DNA of 64,000 nt from Rheinheimera tangshanensis (GCF_014645135.1 NZ_BMLH01000010.1:1-64000), one strand, 5' to 3'. Shown: positions 1 through 9,357, numbered from the stretch's first letter. Notes: generated by a model not told the origin, from the sequence alone. Program-made: numbers and translations.

Positions 1-382
1 AATTAAGCCAGAAGGCCTTGCTTATTTGCGTTGCCACAGGCGGTCGCCAGGGTGAAACAGGAAAAACGGGACGCAAACAGTTTTGCGTCACGCCTGTTTC
101 ACGCCTTGAGCTCTGCGAAAGGCCGGACAAGACGGCATGCTGTCGCCTGACCCAGAACCCCACGGATGGGGTGAGCAATGTAGTTCACCGCACCCAAATT
201 CAGAACAAATCCGCTCAACTATCAAACAAAACTAAACCACAACGGCCCACAAAGAACGCCCCTACAGCTGATTTCACCAAGACCCAACCCCAAAACACCC
301 CCATTAGCCGCATCACTCTGGCAATAGCCATCCAACCCAACCTAGTATTTGCTCAACCCATAATCAGAATAACGAGGTCCAG
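1..382. other. Intergenic region at left edge
   Basis: No gene is supported here. The + strand frame open across most of it has low-complexity composition and ends inside the next gene, so I treat it as spurious. The first 200 bases are rich in inverted repeats, listed separately. The last part, from about 220 to 370, is C- and A-rich with little T, and leads into the GTG start of the peptidase. No clear promoter hexamers were found. Confidence 0.5.
52..102. repeat. Nested inverted repeat (palindromic intergenic element)
   Basis: An outer stem pairs bases 52-61 (gtgaaacagg) with 93-102 (cctgtttcac). Inside it, 70-77 (gacgcaaa) pairs with 82-89 (tttgcgtc) around a four-base loop. The arms match perfectly but no T-run follows, so it does not look like a simple intrinsic terminator. 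It may be the edge of a dispersed palindromic element or a transcript-end structure for a gene lying to the left of the window. Confidence 0.6.
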
Positions 383-2410
383 GTGCATTTATTTATCAAA
401 ACTGCTGTTTTTGCAGCCATTTCAGGTATCAGTCTGAGTGCAATAGCAACACAACAACCCTTGCAGTATGAAGATGTCTTCCAGTTAGAGTTTGTATCCG
501 AACCGCAGATCAGCAGTAATGGTGATCAGGTAGTCTTTGTGCGTAATCGTTTTGATCAGGCGCTGGATAAACGTATTGGCTCTTTATGGCTAAGTGAGAC
601 GAAGACAGGCCAACTACGACCTTTAGTATCAGAACAAGCCGATATCAGCTCACCGTTATGGTCAGAAGATGGCAAAAAACTGGCGTTTATTTCATCTGCT
701 TCTGGTAAGCAACAGATCCATATTCGCTGGATGGACAATGGTCAAAGCGGTCAGGTCAGTCATTTACCAGCAACTCCTACCGGTTTAAGCTGGTCACCCG
801 ATGGCAAATGGTTAGCTTTTTCCATGTTTACGCCGAAAAAAGTTGCTAGTCCGGTGACTTTACCTGGTAAGCCTGAGAAAAATGATTGGGCCAAAGCTCC
901 TGTTTATATCGATACTATGCAATACCGTGCTGATGGCCGTGGTTATTTACCTGCCGGATACAGACACATTTATCTGATGGCTGCTGAGGGTGGCACGCCT
1001 ATACAGCTGACCAGCGGAGATTTTGATCACGGTGGTGAAATCAGTTGGCAAAACGACAGCAAAGCCTTTTATTTTTCAGCCAATCGTCAATCAGATAAAA
1101 GAGCTCAGGCCCAGAATAGTGAAGTGTACAAGCTGACTATTGCCGACAAAAACCTGACTCAAGTCACCGATCGTTTTGGCCCAGATCACTCTCCAGCTCT
1201 ATCATCTGATGGTAAATGGCTAGCTTATCTAGGCTATGACGATAAAAAGTTGGCGCATCAGGCCGACCAGCTTTACGTTAAAAATCTGCAGTCTGGTGAA
1301 GTTAAAGCCCTTACTACAGATTTAGACCGGGCTATTGATAGCTTTAGTTGGAGTGGCGATAGCGATGCACTTTATATCCAGTACGACGACGAGGCTCAGG
1401 GGAAAATTGCCTTACAGCCTCTGAACGGTAAACGCAAAGTGCTGGTTGATCAGGTCGGTGGCAGCTCGTACAGCCGTCCTTACACCGGCGGCAGTTTTAC
1501 AGTGTCGGAGGATGGTGACATCGCCTATACCCAGATGTCGACTCAGGCACCAGCTGAGCTTGCTTTATGGCAGGACGGTAAAAAGAAGCAACTGACCGAA
1601 CTGAACAAAGACTTGCAGTTATCCCGTGATATAGGCGAAGTGGAAGAGTTTTGGGTGACTTCTTCTGTCGATCAACGCAAGTTACAAAGCTGGCTGATTT
1701 TGCCGCCAAACTTCGATAAAACTAAAAAGTATCCGTTAATTCTGGAAATTCACGGTGGCCCTCACACCGCCTATGGTCCTGTCTTTGCGATGGAATTGCA
1801 GTTGATGGCGGCCCAGGGTTATGTGGTGTTGTATACCAACCCTCGTGGCAGCACTAGTTATGGTATGGAATTCGCCAATCTGATCCATCATAAGTTTCCA
1901 AGTGAAGACTATAACGATCTGATGGATGTTGTAGATGCCACAGTCGCTAAAGGTTTTATCGATGCAGAGCAGTTATTTGTCACTGGGGGTAGTGGTGGTG
2001 GCTTGTTAACCAGTTGGATAGTGGGTCATACCGACAGATTTAAAGCCGCAGTGGCGGTCAACCCTGTGATTAACTGGTTTAGTTTTGTCCTCAATGCCGA
2101 TATGTACAATTACTTCAGCCAGTACTGGTTCCCGGGCATGCCGTGGGAAAAACCAGAACATTACCTGAAATATTCCCCTATCAGCTACGTCGGTAATGTC
2201 AAAACGCCAACCATGCTGATGACGGGAGAATCCGATCACCGAACACCTATTTCTGAGACTGAGCAGTTTTATCAGGCGCTGCAATTACGGGGTGTTGAAA
2301 CCGCTATGGTGCGGATCCCTGGCGCTTCGCATGGCATCCATATCAGACCCAGTAATATGATGGCTAAGCCAGCTTATATCACCTACTGGTTTAATAAATA
2401 CAAGAAATAG
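383..2410 (+). CDS. S9 family prolyl oligopeptidase (acylaminoacyl-peptidase-like), exported
   Basis: Serine peptidase expected to cleave short peptides in the periplasm. The protein is 675 residues, normal for the S9C group. It starts with a signal peptide (hydrophobic to about residue 21), followed by an N-terminal beta-propeller with WSPDGKWLAFS- and SSDGKWLAYLG-like repeats, then a C-terminal alpha/beta-hydrolase domain from about residue 430. The nucleophile is S537 in GGSGG, with D618 in ESDHRTP and H650 in GASHG completing the expected triad. The start is GTG at 383 with GAGG at 374-377; no ATG gives an intact signal peptide. It is a single-gene unit ending at a strong terminator. The substrate is unknown. 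Confidence 0.9.
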   Translation: MHLFIKTAVFAAISGISLSAIATQQPLQYEDVFQLEFVSEPQISSNGDQVVFVRNRFDQALDKRIGSLWLSETKTGQLRPLVSEQADISSPLWSEDGKKLAFISSASGKQQIHIRWMDNGQSGQVSHLPATPTGLSWSPDGKWLAFSMFTPKKVASPVTLPGKPEKNDWAKAPVYIDTMQYRADGRGYLPAGYRHIYLMAAEGGTPIQLTSGDFDHGGEISWQNDSKAFYFSANRQSDKRAQAQNSEVYKLTIADKNLTQVTDRFGPDHSPALSSDGKWLAYLGYDDKKLAHQADQLYVKNLQSGEVKALTTDLDRAIDSFSWSGDSDALYIQYDDEAQGKIALQPLNGKRKVLVDQVGGSSYSRPYTGGSFTVSEDGDIAYTQMSTQAPAELALWQDGKKKQLTELNKDLQLSRDIGEVEEFWVTSSVDQRKLQSWLILPPNFDKTKKYPLILEIHGGPHTAYGPVFAMELQLMAAQGYVVLYTNPRGSTSYGMEFANLIHHKFPSEDYNDLMDVVDATVAKGFIDAEQLFVTGGSGGGLLTSWIVGHTDRFKAAVAVNPVINWFSFVLNADMYNYFSQYWFPGMPWEKPEHYLKYSPISYVGNVKTPTMLMTGESDHRTPISETEQFYQALQLRGVETAMVRIPGASHGIHIRPSNMMAKPAYITYWFNKYKK

Positions 2411-2430
2411 CGTTTTGCCGTCATAAATAA

Positions 2431-2460
2431 AAAGGGCCGCCTTAAATAAAGCGGCCCTTT
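2431..2460. terminator. Bidirectional intrinsic terminator
   Basis: A perfect 10-bp stem (aaagggccgc at 2431-2440 with gcggcccttt at 2451-2460) has a 10-base loop and is followed by T-rich sequence on the + strand and a T-rich tract on the minus strand. It sits between the converging S9 peptidase and fre genes and can serve both. Confidence 0.85.
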
Positions 2461-2483
2461 TGTTTTATTAATGAGTGGATTAC

Positions 2484-3179
2484 TCAGATATAAGCAAAAG
2501 CATCGGCAAACATTTGTTCGCGTCTTGCACCTTGCTCAAGGAAAGCATCCCGTACTACACCCACCATAGGGAAAGGGCCTGCGATGTAGATGTCGTAAGC
2601 TTCCAGTGAGACAAAATCTTCCAGCACCGCCTGATGCACTAAACCAGAGCGGCCTTGCCAGTTATCGGATGGACTTTGCACTACGGGCACCAGCTTAAAG
2701 TCATGATGGGTAGAGGCCCATTGTTGCAATTCAGGCATATGGTACAAGGCTTCTTCATGACGCACGCCCCAGTATAAAAATACCGGTCTTTTCACGCCAG
2801 CTGCTGCTATCGCTTGAGCTATGCTGTAGACATACGAAAAACCTGTGCCACCTGCCAGCAACAAAATAGGGTTATGGCTGTCTTCGCGCCAAAAGGCCTG
2901 ACCTAAGCCTAGCTCTACAGTCACTTGATCATTGCTTTGCAGATGGGCTAGAGCCTGACCTGAATACTGATCAGCCACAGCACCGCCAATTTGTAGCTCA
3001 AGTTGAGTTTGACCAGGAATTGAGGCGACAGAGAAAGGCCGCTTGTCTTGCTCTGTTAAGCACAACTGTAAATATTGTCCTGCTTTAAACTCTACTTTTT
3101 GTTGTGGCGTCAGCAGAACCTGATGCACTCCAGAGGTCAACGGCTGAATTTTATCGACGGTACAAATCACTTTGGTCAT
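2484..3179 (-). CDS. fre: NAD(P)H-flavin reductase
   Basis: Reduces free flavins with NAD(P)H in the cytoplasm, supplying reduced flavin or electrons to partners. It has 231 residues, like Fre of E. coli (233). The flavin-binding motif RPFSVAS (about residues 47-53) and the NAD(P)H-binding motif GGTGFSYVYSI (about 110-120) are both intact and match the Fre/LuxG branch of the ferredoxin-NADP reductase superfamily. It is the third gene of the operon ubiD-ferredoxin-fre, starting 15 bases after the ferredoxin gene. In E. coli fre lies directly beside ubiD; here a [2Fe-2S] ferredoxin is inserted, which suggests that Fre donates electrons to the ferredoxin. Confidence 0.9.
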   Translation of the reverse strand: MTKVICTVDKIQPLTSGVHQVLLTPQQKVEFKAGQYLQLCLTEQDKRPFSVASIPGQTQLELQIGGAVADQYSGQALAHLQSNDQVTVELGLGQAFWREDSHNPILLLAGGTGFSYVYSIAQAIAAAGVKRPVFLYWGVRHEEALYHMPELQQWASTHHDFKLVPVVQSPSDNWQGRSGLVHQAVLEDFVSLEAYDIYIAGPFPMVGVVRDAFLEQGARREQMFADAFAYI

Positions 3180-3194
3180 GAATAATCCTGCGGC

Positions 3195-3473
3195 TTAGCC
3201 ACGAATAAAAGGGTGGTGTAAGGTCAAATCTGACTCGGCATAAGCCAGACAACAATAGGTAAAGTTCTGCGCTTTATCCAGATCAGACAAAGGTTCGGGT
3301 GGCAGATAAGACACAGAGCCAGAGCGCAGCCGGCAGACGCAGGAGGTGCAAACTCCCTGCTTGCAACGAAACGGAAAGTCGATGCCATGGCGCAAAGCCG
3401 CATCGAGAATGGTTTCGTTACTGTCCACCTGAAAACTCAGGCCACTGGGTTGTATCGTTACCTGATGACTCAT
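3195..3473 (-). CDS. [2Fe-2S] plant-type ferredoxin
   Basis: Small one-electron carrier of 92 residues. The cluster ligands are C37, C42 and C45 in CKQGVCTSC plus a distal Cys (C75 most likely, with an adjacent C74), the plant-type/oxygenase-reductase spacing. Its ATG overlaps the ubiD stop codon in an ATGA, so translation is probably coupled. Next to fre it recreates, as two polypeptides, the ferredoxin plus flavin-reductase layout that is fused in CDP-6-deoxyhexose reductases and many oxygenase reductases. The final electron acceptor is not evident from the neighbours. Confidence 0.88.
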   Translation of the reverse strand: MSHQVTIQPSGLSFQVDSNETILDAALRHGIDFPFRCKQGVCTSCVCRLRSGSVSYLPPEPLSDLDKAQNFTYCCLAYAESDLTLHHPFIRG

Positions 3474-4981
3474 TTCTGACCCGGTACTTTAAGTGTTTGA
3501 GCGACCTGCTCAGCTGGTAGTATACCCAGTTCAGCCCAGATACTATCTACTTTGGCTTTAACGGCCGGATCCATCACTATAGGTTCGCCCCACTCGCGAG
3601 TGGTTTCGCCTGGCCACTTATTGGTAGCGTCTAAGCCCATTTTCGAGCCTAAACCCGACACTGGTGAAGCAAAGTCCAGATAATCGATCGGCGTATTTTC
3701 GATTAAGGTGGTATCACGAGCTGGATCCATACGGGTCGTGATAGCCCAGATCACATCTTGCCAATCACGGGCATTGATATCGTCGTCACAGACAATCACA
3801 AACTTGGTGTACATAAACTGCCGTAAGAAAGACCAAACGCCCATCATCACGCGTTTGGCATGACCAGGGTATTGTTTCTTCATCGTCACAACCGCCATAC
3901 GGTAGGAGCAACCTTCGGGTGGCAGATAAAAATCGACAATTTCCGGAAACTGCTTTTGCAGAATAGGCACAAAAACTTCGTTCAGCGCCACACCTAAAAT
4001 CGCCGGTTCATCTGGTGGACGGCCAGTGTAAGTGCTGTGATAAATCGGCTTTTCTCTGTGAGTGATATGAGTCACAGTAAAGACAGGAAAGGAGTCGACC
4101 TCGTTGTAATAGCCTGTATGGTCGCCATAAGGGCCTTCAGGCGCCATTTCACCTGGCTCGATATAACCTTCTAATACATATTCTGCAGAAGCTGGTACTT
4201 GCAAGTCGTTGCTGATGCAACGAGTCACTTCGGTATTATCACCGCGTAATAAACCGGCAAAGGCGTATTCAGATAAGGTATCAGGTACTGGAGTCACTGC
4301 ACCTAAGATAGTAGCTGGATCTGCGCCTAAGGCGACGGAGACAGGAAAGCGTTGGCCCGGGTTTGCTTTTTGCCATTCTAAAAAGTCTAAGGCACCGCCA
4401 CGATGGGATAACCAGCGCATAATAACTTTGTTTTTACCTAGCACTTGCTGGCGGTAAATCCCCAGATTCTGCCGCTCTTTATGAGGGCCTCTGGTGACTG
4501 TTAAACCCCAGGTAATCAAAGGCGCTGCATCGCCAGGCCAGCAGGTCATCACTGGAATTTTGCTTAAATCCACCTGATCGCCCGAAAGCACCACTTGCTG
4601 ACAAGGGGCGCGTTTGACTTCTTTCGCAGGCATATTCAGCACTTGCTTGAAGATAGAAAACTTGCTGAAAGCATCTTTTAAGCCCTTTGGTGGCTCGGGC
4701 TCTTTCAGAAAAGCCAGTAATTTACCCACTTCGCGTAAAGCGGCCACGTCAGTCTGACCCATACCTAAAGCAACGCGTTCTGGTGTGCCAAACAGGTTCG
4801 CGAGTACTGGCACATCAAAGCCCTTAGGGTTTTCAAATAACAAGGCAGGGCCACCCGCACGCAAGGTACGGTCCGCTATTTCAGTCATTTCCAGATAAGG
4901 GTCGATTTCCATCGAGATTCGTTTGAGCAATCCGCGTTGCTCCAGCTGACTGATAAAGTCACGCAGGTCTTTGTATTTCAT
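3470..4981 (-). CDS. ubiD: 4-hydroxy-3-polyprenylbenzoate decarboxylase
   Basis: Decarboxylates 3-polyprenyl-4-hydroxybenzoate in ubiquinone synthesis using prenylated FMN. It has 503 residues, close to E. coli UbiD (497). The start [10 protein letters not shown] is the canonical UbiD N-terminus, and family segments such as [35 protein letters not shown] and [11 protein letters not shown] are present, including the conserved acidic residues near the cofactor site. It is the first gene of the ubiD-ferredoxin-fre operon. The cofactor-making ubiX is not in the window. Confidence 0.95.
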   Translation of the reverse strand: MKYKDLRDFISQLEQRGLLKRISMEIDPYLEMTEIADRTLRAGGPALLFENPKGFDVPVLANLFGTPERVALGMGQTDVAALREVGKLLAFLKEPEPPKGLKDAFSKFSIFKQVLNMPAKEVKRAPCQQVVLSGDQVDLSKIPVMTCWPGDAAPLITWGLTVTRGPHKERQNLGIYRQQVLGKNKVIMRWLSHRGGALDFLEWQKANPGQRFPVSVALGADPATILGAVTPVPDTLSEYAFAGLLRGDNTEVTRCISNDLQVPASAEYVLEGYIEPGEMAPEGPYGDHTGYYNEVDSFPVFTVTHITHREKPIYHSTYTGRPPDEPAILGVALNEVFVPILQKQFPEIVDFYLPPEGCSYRMAVVTMKKQYPGHAKRVMMGVWSFLRQFMYTKFVIVCDDDINARDWQDVIWAITTRMDPARDTTLIENTPIDYLDFASPVSGLGSKMGLDATNKWPGETTREWGEPIVMDPAVKAKVDSIWAELGILPAEQVAQTLKVPGQK

Positions 4982-5198
4982 AAGGCTCTGGCTCTGCTTG
5001 ATATGGGACTATTATACATGGCTGACTTGGGCAAACCAGTCTGTACTGTGGTTACAACAAGGCCAATACGGCCTGAACGCAAACTAAGACCAATTTGATT
5101 TCACCAGCCTTTTTGTCGAACTGAGCGCAGTTAACTTGCATTCACTAGCTGTGGTCATCTAATGTGATAGTTAAACCATTGCTTTTTGAGTTACTTTT

Positions 5199-5969
5199 AT
5201 GGATTTTCCAGAACAAATCAAACAACAAAGCTGCATGGACTGCTTAAGTGGCCAATCTTTAGGTTTTGAGATCCGTATGGCTTTTCAGCCGATCATCGAT
5301 TGGTCTTCGCAAGAGATTGTCGGCTATGAAGCTTTGGTGCGTGGACCCGAAGGGCAAGGTGCAGGTTGGGTTTTTGAGCAGATTAACGATAACAATAAAT
5401 ACTACTTTGACCAGGCTTGCCGTGTGAAAGCGATCGAGACAGCCTCTAAACTTGGGCTGAAAAAATTGCTCAGCATTAACTTTTTACCTAACGCTGTTTA
5501 TAACCCTGAAACCTGTATTCGCGCCACTATTGAGGCTGGCGATATGTTCGGCTTTGATATCACTCAAATTATGTTTGAGGTGACGGAAGGCGAGCAAATT
5601 ACCGATCAGGCTAAATTAAAACGTATTTTTGAAAGCTATGCCAAACGTGGTTTTATTACTGCGATTGATGACTTCGGTTCTGGTTATGCCGGTTTAGCCT
5701 GGCTGACTTCGTTACGACCAGCTGTGTTGAAGTTAGATATGGGATTGATCCGGGATATTGACAAGGACACTGTAAAGCAAGCTGTCCTGAAGGGGATTTT
5801 GACCGTGTGTTGCGAGTTAAAAACCAGAGTATTGGCTGAAGGCGTCGAAACAAAAGCGGAGCTGGATTATCTGGCTCATGCAGGTATTGACTGGTTTCAG
5901 GGGTATTACTTTGCTAAACCGCAGTTGGAAAAACTACTGAGTCATTCAGAGATCCAGGTCTGGCGTTAA
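5199..5969 (+). CDS. EAL-domain cyclic-di-GMP phosphodiesterase
   Basis: Stand-alone EAL domain of 256 residues, predicted to hydrolyse c-di-GMP to pGpG. The signature is complete: EALVRG, an Asn in SINFLPNAV, the Glu of FEVTEGE, DDFGSGYA, the Lys of LKLD and AEGVET, so it is probably active. There is no membrane segment and no recognisable sensor domain; only about 28 residues precede the EAL fold, with a Cys-x-x-Cys at 12-15. It is a monocistronic unit after a 217-base gap from the divergent ubiD. A GGDEF cyclase encoded near 45 kb could be an opposing enzyme, but nothing links them directly. Confidence 0.88.
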   Translation: MDFPEQIKQQSCMDCLSGQSLGFEIRMAFQPIIDWSSQEIVGYEALVRGPEGQGAGWVFEQINDNNKYYFDQACRVKAIETASKLGLKKLLSINFLPNAVYNPETCIRATIEAGDMFGFDITQIMFEVTEGEQITDQAKLKRIFESYAKRGFITAIDDFGSGYAGLAWLTSLRPAVLKLDMGLIRDIDKDTVKQAVLKGILTVCCELKTRVLAEGVETKAELDYLAHAGIDWFQGYYFAKPQLEKLLSHSEIQVWR

Positions 5970-6020
5970 TTATCAATTCGCTGTAGATTGTCAGACATCT
6001 GGATGTCTAAGGTTTTTCTG

Positions 6021-7193
6021 ATGAAAAAAGCAACTCAACTAATCCATGCGGGCCGTGGTAAAGAATGGACTGGCTCTGCGGTTAATCCGCCCGTAGTACG
6101 AGCTTCCACTATTGTATTTGATACTATGGCCGAGCTAAAGCATGCGACAGCGCATCGTGGTGATCGAGTGCCTTATTATGGCCGCCGTGGGACAGCCACT
6201 CATTTTGCGTTACAGGACGCCATTTGCGATCTGGAAGGTTCAGCCGGCTGTGCTTTATATCCTTGTGGCGCTGCTGCTATTAACGCGGCTTTATTGAGCT
6301 TTTTAAAGCAAGGCGATCATCTGCTGATGGTCGATACTGTCTACGAGCCCACTCGAGCTATCTGCGATAAGTTATTGGCTGGTTTAGGCATTGAAACTAC
6401 TTATTACGATCCGTTGATTGGGGCAGGCATCAGTGCGCTGATCAAAGCCAATACTAAAGTGATTTTCCTGGAGTCTCCTGGTTCTCTGACCATGGAGTTG
6501 CAGGATATTCCGGCTATCAGTGCTGTTGCCAAAGCTCATCATACAGTCTTGATGTTGGATAATACCTGGGGCACTCCTGTGCTGCTGGATGCTTATGGTC
6601 TGGGTGTTGATGTTTGTATTCAGTCGGCCACTAAATACATAGTGGGCCACTCCGATGCCATGCTGGGTATCGCCACGGCCAACGAAAAACACTGGCCACA
6701 GCTGCGTGAGTACAGCTACCTGATGGGCTACTGTGCGTCGGCGGATGATGCCTATTTAGCCAGCCGTGGTCTGCGGACTCTGAAGGTACGTTTAGCTCAG
6801 CATCAAACCAATGCATTCATAGTGGCAAAATGGTTACAACAACGACCTGAAGTCGAGACTGTACGTCATCCGGCTTTGCCTGAAAACCCAGGACATGAGA
6901 TTTTTCAGCGTGATTTCATTGGCAGCAATGGCTTGTTTTCTTTTGTACTAAAACAAGGTGATGCCAAAGCTGTGGCTGCGTTTATTGAAGGTATGCAACA
7001 TTTTAAGATGGGTTTTTCCTGGGGGGGATACGAGAGTCTGATTATTCCGAATTTAAGTATTCAAAAACTCAGGACCGCCAGCCCATGGCCTTATTCAGGC
7101 CCGCTGATCCGTTTACATATAGGTCTGGAAGATACCGACGATTTAATTGCCGATTTAATTGCGGCATTCGAGCGCTTTCATCAGGCGCTGTAA
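6021..7193 (+). CDS. metC: Cystathionine beta-lyase-type PLP enzyme
   Basis: PLP enzyme of the Cys/Met metabolism family; the likely reaction is cystathionine to homocysteine, pyruvate and ammonia. It has 390 residues from the ATG at 6021, which has AAGG at 6009-6012; an earlier ATG at 5988 lacks support. Motifs are YYGRRGTATH near the N-terminus, the PLP-stacking region and SATKYIVGHSD with the Schiff-base Lys. The C-terminal half has the MetC-like FSWGGYESL. Other gamma-family enzymes cannot be fully excluded, but YGRRG and WGGYESL favour MetC. A hairpin covers its stop codon. Confidence 0.88.
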   Translation: MKKATQLIHAGRGKEWTGSAVNPPVVRASTIVFDTMAELKHATAHRGDRVPYYGRRGTATHFALQDAICDLEGSAGCALYPCGAAAINAALLSFLKQGDHLLMVDTVYEPTRAICDKLLAGLGIETTYYDPLIGAGISALIKANTKVIFLESPGSLTMELQDIPAISAVAKAHHTVLMLDNTWGTPVLLDAYGLGVDVCIQSATKYIVGHSDAMLGIATANEKHWPQLREYSYLMGYCASADDAYLASRGLRTLKVRLAQHQTNAFIVAKWLQQRPEVETVRHPALPENPGHEIFQRDFIGSNGLFSFVLKQGDAKAVAAFIEGMQHFKMGFSWGGYESLIIPNLSIQKLRTASPWPYSGPLIRLHIGLEDTDDLIADLIAAFERFHQAL

Positions 7194-7208
7194 TCACAGC
7201 GCCTGATG
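7179..7208. terminator. Strong hairpin over the metC stop codon
   Basis: A perfect 12-bp stem (7179-7190 with 7197-7208) and a six-base loop that contains the metC stop codon. It sits between converging genes. The following tract is only moderately T-rich, so termination is likely but not certain. Confidence 0.6.
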
Positions 7209-7218
7209 TTGTTGTCTG

Positions 7219-7914
7219 TTATTGTCGGAGAAAGGATTCAATACTTTCGCCTGTCACTTTGCCTATCTGACTAAACAGATACCAAATAGCCACCATTAAC
7301 ATCACGGTACAAGGCAAAGCGATAACCGGAAAACTCAGAGCTGTCATCTTTGCCAGCTCTTCATTAAAAGCAGGAGTACCGGGTGCACTCACCAATAAGT
7401 ACTTCGCCAGACCATAATTCAGTACCGAGGATACGACAAAAGATCCCGCCACCAAATAGGCACAATTTTGTAGTTTGCTCGCAAACAACTGCTCTGCATT
7501 GTGGGCTTTTAAACTGGCGTCCAGTTTGGCTAAATCCATTAGTTCATCGTTCAACAAGATTTTCTTCACCAAAGGATACTTACTGCGTTGGCTAACTAAC
7601 ACCAGCAGCGCAATAATACCTGGCACAGCAGCTTCTTTTATCGCGATATAGGCTGGGTCAAGCTGCAATAAGCTAATACCGCCAGTCAGTAGTACACTAA
7701 TCACACCCAGTACAGATAAAAAGTTGACCTTTTTACTTTGTTGCAATTCCCACAATCCAAAACCCAATGGAAAAGCTAAAGCGACCACTAAAGCCCACAC
7801 CGGGCCTAATTGATGATCTTCGCTTAATTTACTCAAAATCAGCGTAGGAATAACAATATTGAATATCAGATTCACTAAAAAACCTGATGATTTTTTCTTT
7901 TCTGTTTGACTCAT
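7219..7914 (-). CDS. VC0807-like integral membrane protein
   Basis: Membrane protein of 231 residues with about five to six hydrophobic segments. It resembles the VC0807 family of unknown function found in Vibrio and relatives. Two clusters of transmembrane segments are separated by a charged stretch near the middle (about residues 115-150), and the pattern does not give a transport substrate. I prefer the start at 7914 (MSQTEKKKS), which puts a short polar N-terminus before the first helix; the longer frame to 7947 is possible. It converges on metC and is otherwise alone. Confidence 0.7.
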   Translation of the reverse strand: MSQTEKKKSSGFLVNLIFNIVIPTLILSKLSEDHQLGPVWALVVALAFPLGFGLWELQQSKKVNFLSVLGVISVLLTGGISLLQLDPAYIAIKEAAVPGIIALLVLVSQRSKYPLVKKILLNDELMDLAKLDASLKAHNAEQLFASKLQNCAYLVAGSFVVSSVLNYGLAKYLLVSAPGTPAFNEELAKMTALSFPVIALPCTVMLMVAIWYLFSQIGKVTGESIESFLRQ

Positions 7915-8163
7915 AAATTCCAGCCTTACTGCCTGCTTTGTTGTCACAACGGCTCAGTGTGACGCCGAGTATATCTGATTTAACTCTGGTTACGCAGTAT
8001 CAGGCTGAACAGTTGTATTCGGCCGATGAAAAGAACAGAAGCGCAACCAGCGGATAAAAGCTTTAAGTGACTGATTTGTGGGACATTACAAAAACTTAGC
8101 AAGAACTCTGGCACTAAAGCGAACCATTCGCAATGCCATCTCATTGATTTTATTGGTTTTTTG

Positions 8164-8191
8164 TTGATTTCGGTGGGTTTTCGGCTAGAAT
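8164..8191 (+). promoter_or_regulatory. Candidate sigma-70 promoter for the bacterioferritin operon
   Basis: TTGATT at 8164-8169 and TAGAAT at 8186-8191 are separated by 16 bases, 32 bases before the first bacterioferritin ATG. The -10 matches 5 of 6 and the -35 4 of 6 consensus bases. No Fur box was convincing by eye. Confidence 0.4.
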
Positions 8192-8223
8192 AAACACAAA
8201 TTTTGAATCTGCAGGTACCAGCT

Positions 8224-8700
8224 ATGAAAGGCCAACCTTTAGTGCTCGCTAAGCTCAACGAGGTGCTGACCTCAGAGTTAACCTCTATTAACCAGTATTT
8301 CTTACACGCCCGTATCTATAAAAACTGGGGTTTGGCTCAGCTCAATTCAGTGTGTTACAAAAAATCGATCAAAGATATGAAGCAGGCAGATGAGCTGATT
8401 GAGCGTATTTTATTCCTCGAAGGCCTGCCAAACCTGCAAGCTTTAGGCAAATTACGTATTGGTGAAGATACCGAAGAAATGCTGCAGTGTGATTTGGATT
8501 TTCAGCACGACCAGCTGCCGTTATTACGTGACGCCATCAAATTATGTGAACAGCACCAGGATTATGTCAGCCGCGAGTTACTGCAGGAAATTCTGGAGCA
8601 TGAGGAAGAGCATGTCGACTGGATTGACACTCAGCAGCAACAAATTGCTTTAGTAGGTTTGGAAAATTACCTACAAAGCCAAATGGGTTCAGGAGACTAA
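8224..8700 (+). CDS. bfr: Bacterioferritin subunit, haem-binding type with altered ferroxidase site
   Basis: Iron-storage subunit of 158 residues, collinear with E. coli Bfr. The haem-ligand Met52 is present (KDMKQAD), but three ferroxidase ligands differ from E. coli: E51 is Asp, H54 is Gln and E94 is Gln, while E18, E127 and H130 remain. It is therefore probably the haem-carrying, ferroxidase-poor partner of the next gene, as in two-subunit bacterioferritins of Neisseria and Pseudomonas. The start is ATG 8224; the longer frame from 8203 lacks the canonical MKG beginning. The second subunit starts two bases after this stop, with AGGAGA just upstream of it. Confidence 0.88.
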   Translation: MKGQPLVLAKLNEVLTSELTSINQYFLHARIYKNWGLAQLNSVCYKKSIKDMKQADELIERILFLEGLPNLQALGKLRIGEDTEEMLQCDLDFQHDQLPLLRDAIKLCEQHQDYVSRELLQEILEHEEEHVDWIDTQQQQIALVGLENYLQSQMGSGD

Positions 8701-8702
8701 CA

Positions 8703-9170
8703 ATGAAAGGTAATACACAGGTTATCGCAGCCTTAAACGAGCTGCTGTCGAACGAACTCAGTGCTATGGATCAGTATTTTATCCATGCCCGCATGTACCA
8801 TGACTGGGGGTTAAGCAAACTGTTTGAGCGTATCGATCACGAAGTGACGGATGAAAAAGCGCATGCGGCGGCCTTGATTGAACGGATTTTGTTTTTAGAA
8901 GGCACACCGGATTTATCCAAGCGTGATCCGCTGCAGGTCGGTACTGACGTGCCTTCCATGTTGCAAAACGATTTAAACGTGGAATACGCAGTAGGCGCCT
9001 TATTGAAAAAGACCATAGCTCTGTGTGAATCTGTGCAGGATTACGTCACCCGCGATTTGCTGATGACCTTACTGGACGACACGGAGAACGATCATGCGCA
9101 CTGGCTGGAACAACAGCTGCGCCTGATCAAGCTGATTGGCTTACCCAACTATATTCAGTCGCAAATCTAA
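8703..9170 (+). CDS. bfr: Bacterioferritin subunit, ferroxidase type lacking the haem Met
   Basis: Second bacterioferritin subunit, 155 residues. It keeps ferroxidase ligands E18, E51, H54 and E94 (DEKAHAA and DLNVEYA) and an E-x-x-H pair in TENDHAHW near 128-131, with one residue inserted relative to E. coli. Position 52, the haem-ligating Met, is Lys. It thus complements the upstream subunit, and the two probably co-assemble into a 24-mer that oxidises iron at this subunit and releases it through haem at interfaces formed by the other. It ends at a UUCG-loop terminator. Confidence 0.88.
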   Translation: MKGNTQVIAALNELLSNELSAMDQYFIHARMYHDWGLSKLFERIDHEVTDEKAHAAALIERILFLEGTPDLSKRDPLQVGTDVPSMLQNDLNVEYAVGALLKKTIALCESVQDYVTRDLLMTLLDDTENDHAHWLEQQLRLIKLIGLPNYIQSQI

Positions 9171-9189
9171 GGCTGTTGTCTGTTTGCAA

Positions 9190-9211
9190 AAAAGCATCTT
9201 CGGGTGCTTTT
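9190..9211 (+). terminator. Intrinsic terminator after the bacterioferritin genes
   Basis: The stem aaaagcatc (9190-9198) pairs with ggtgctttt (9203-9211) around a TTCG tetraloop, with one G-U pair, and continues into a T-run. Confidence 0.85.
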
Positions 9212-9357
9212 TTTGTTTAAGGTAGTCAGAAATTGGAGCGGATCAGAGGAATTGAAGCTGCGGAAAGCTCTGATGCCGGCATTGAACTGCAGCCGCTTGC
9301 AGCTTAAAGTACAAAGCTTCATAGCGACTGCTCATTACTGCCGGAAGGATTTTTAGT

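Noticed and set aside
18-437. 139-residue + frame at the left edge
   Set aside because: It overlaps the signal peptide of the S9 peptidase in another frame, starts inside inverted repeats and has no protein-like hydrophobic pattern.
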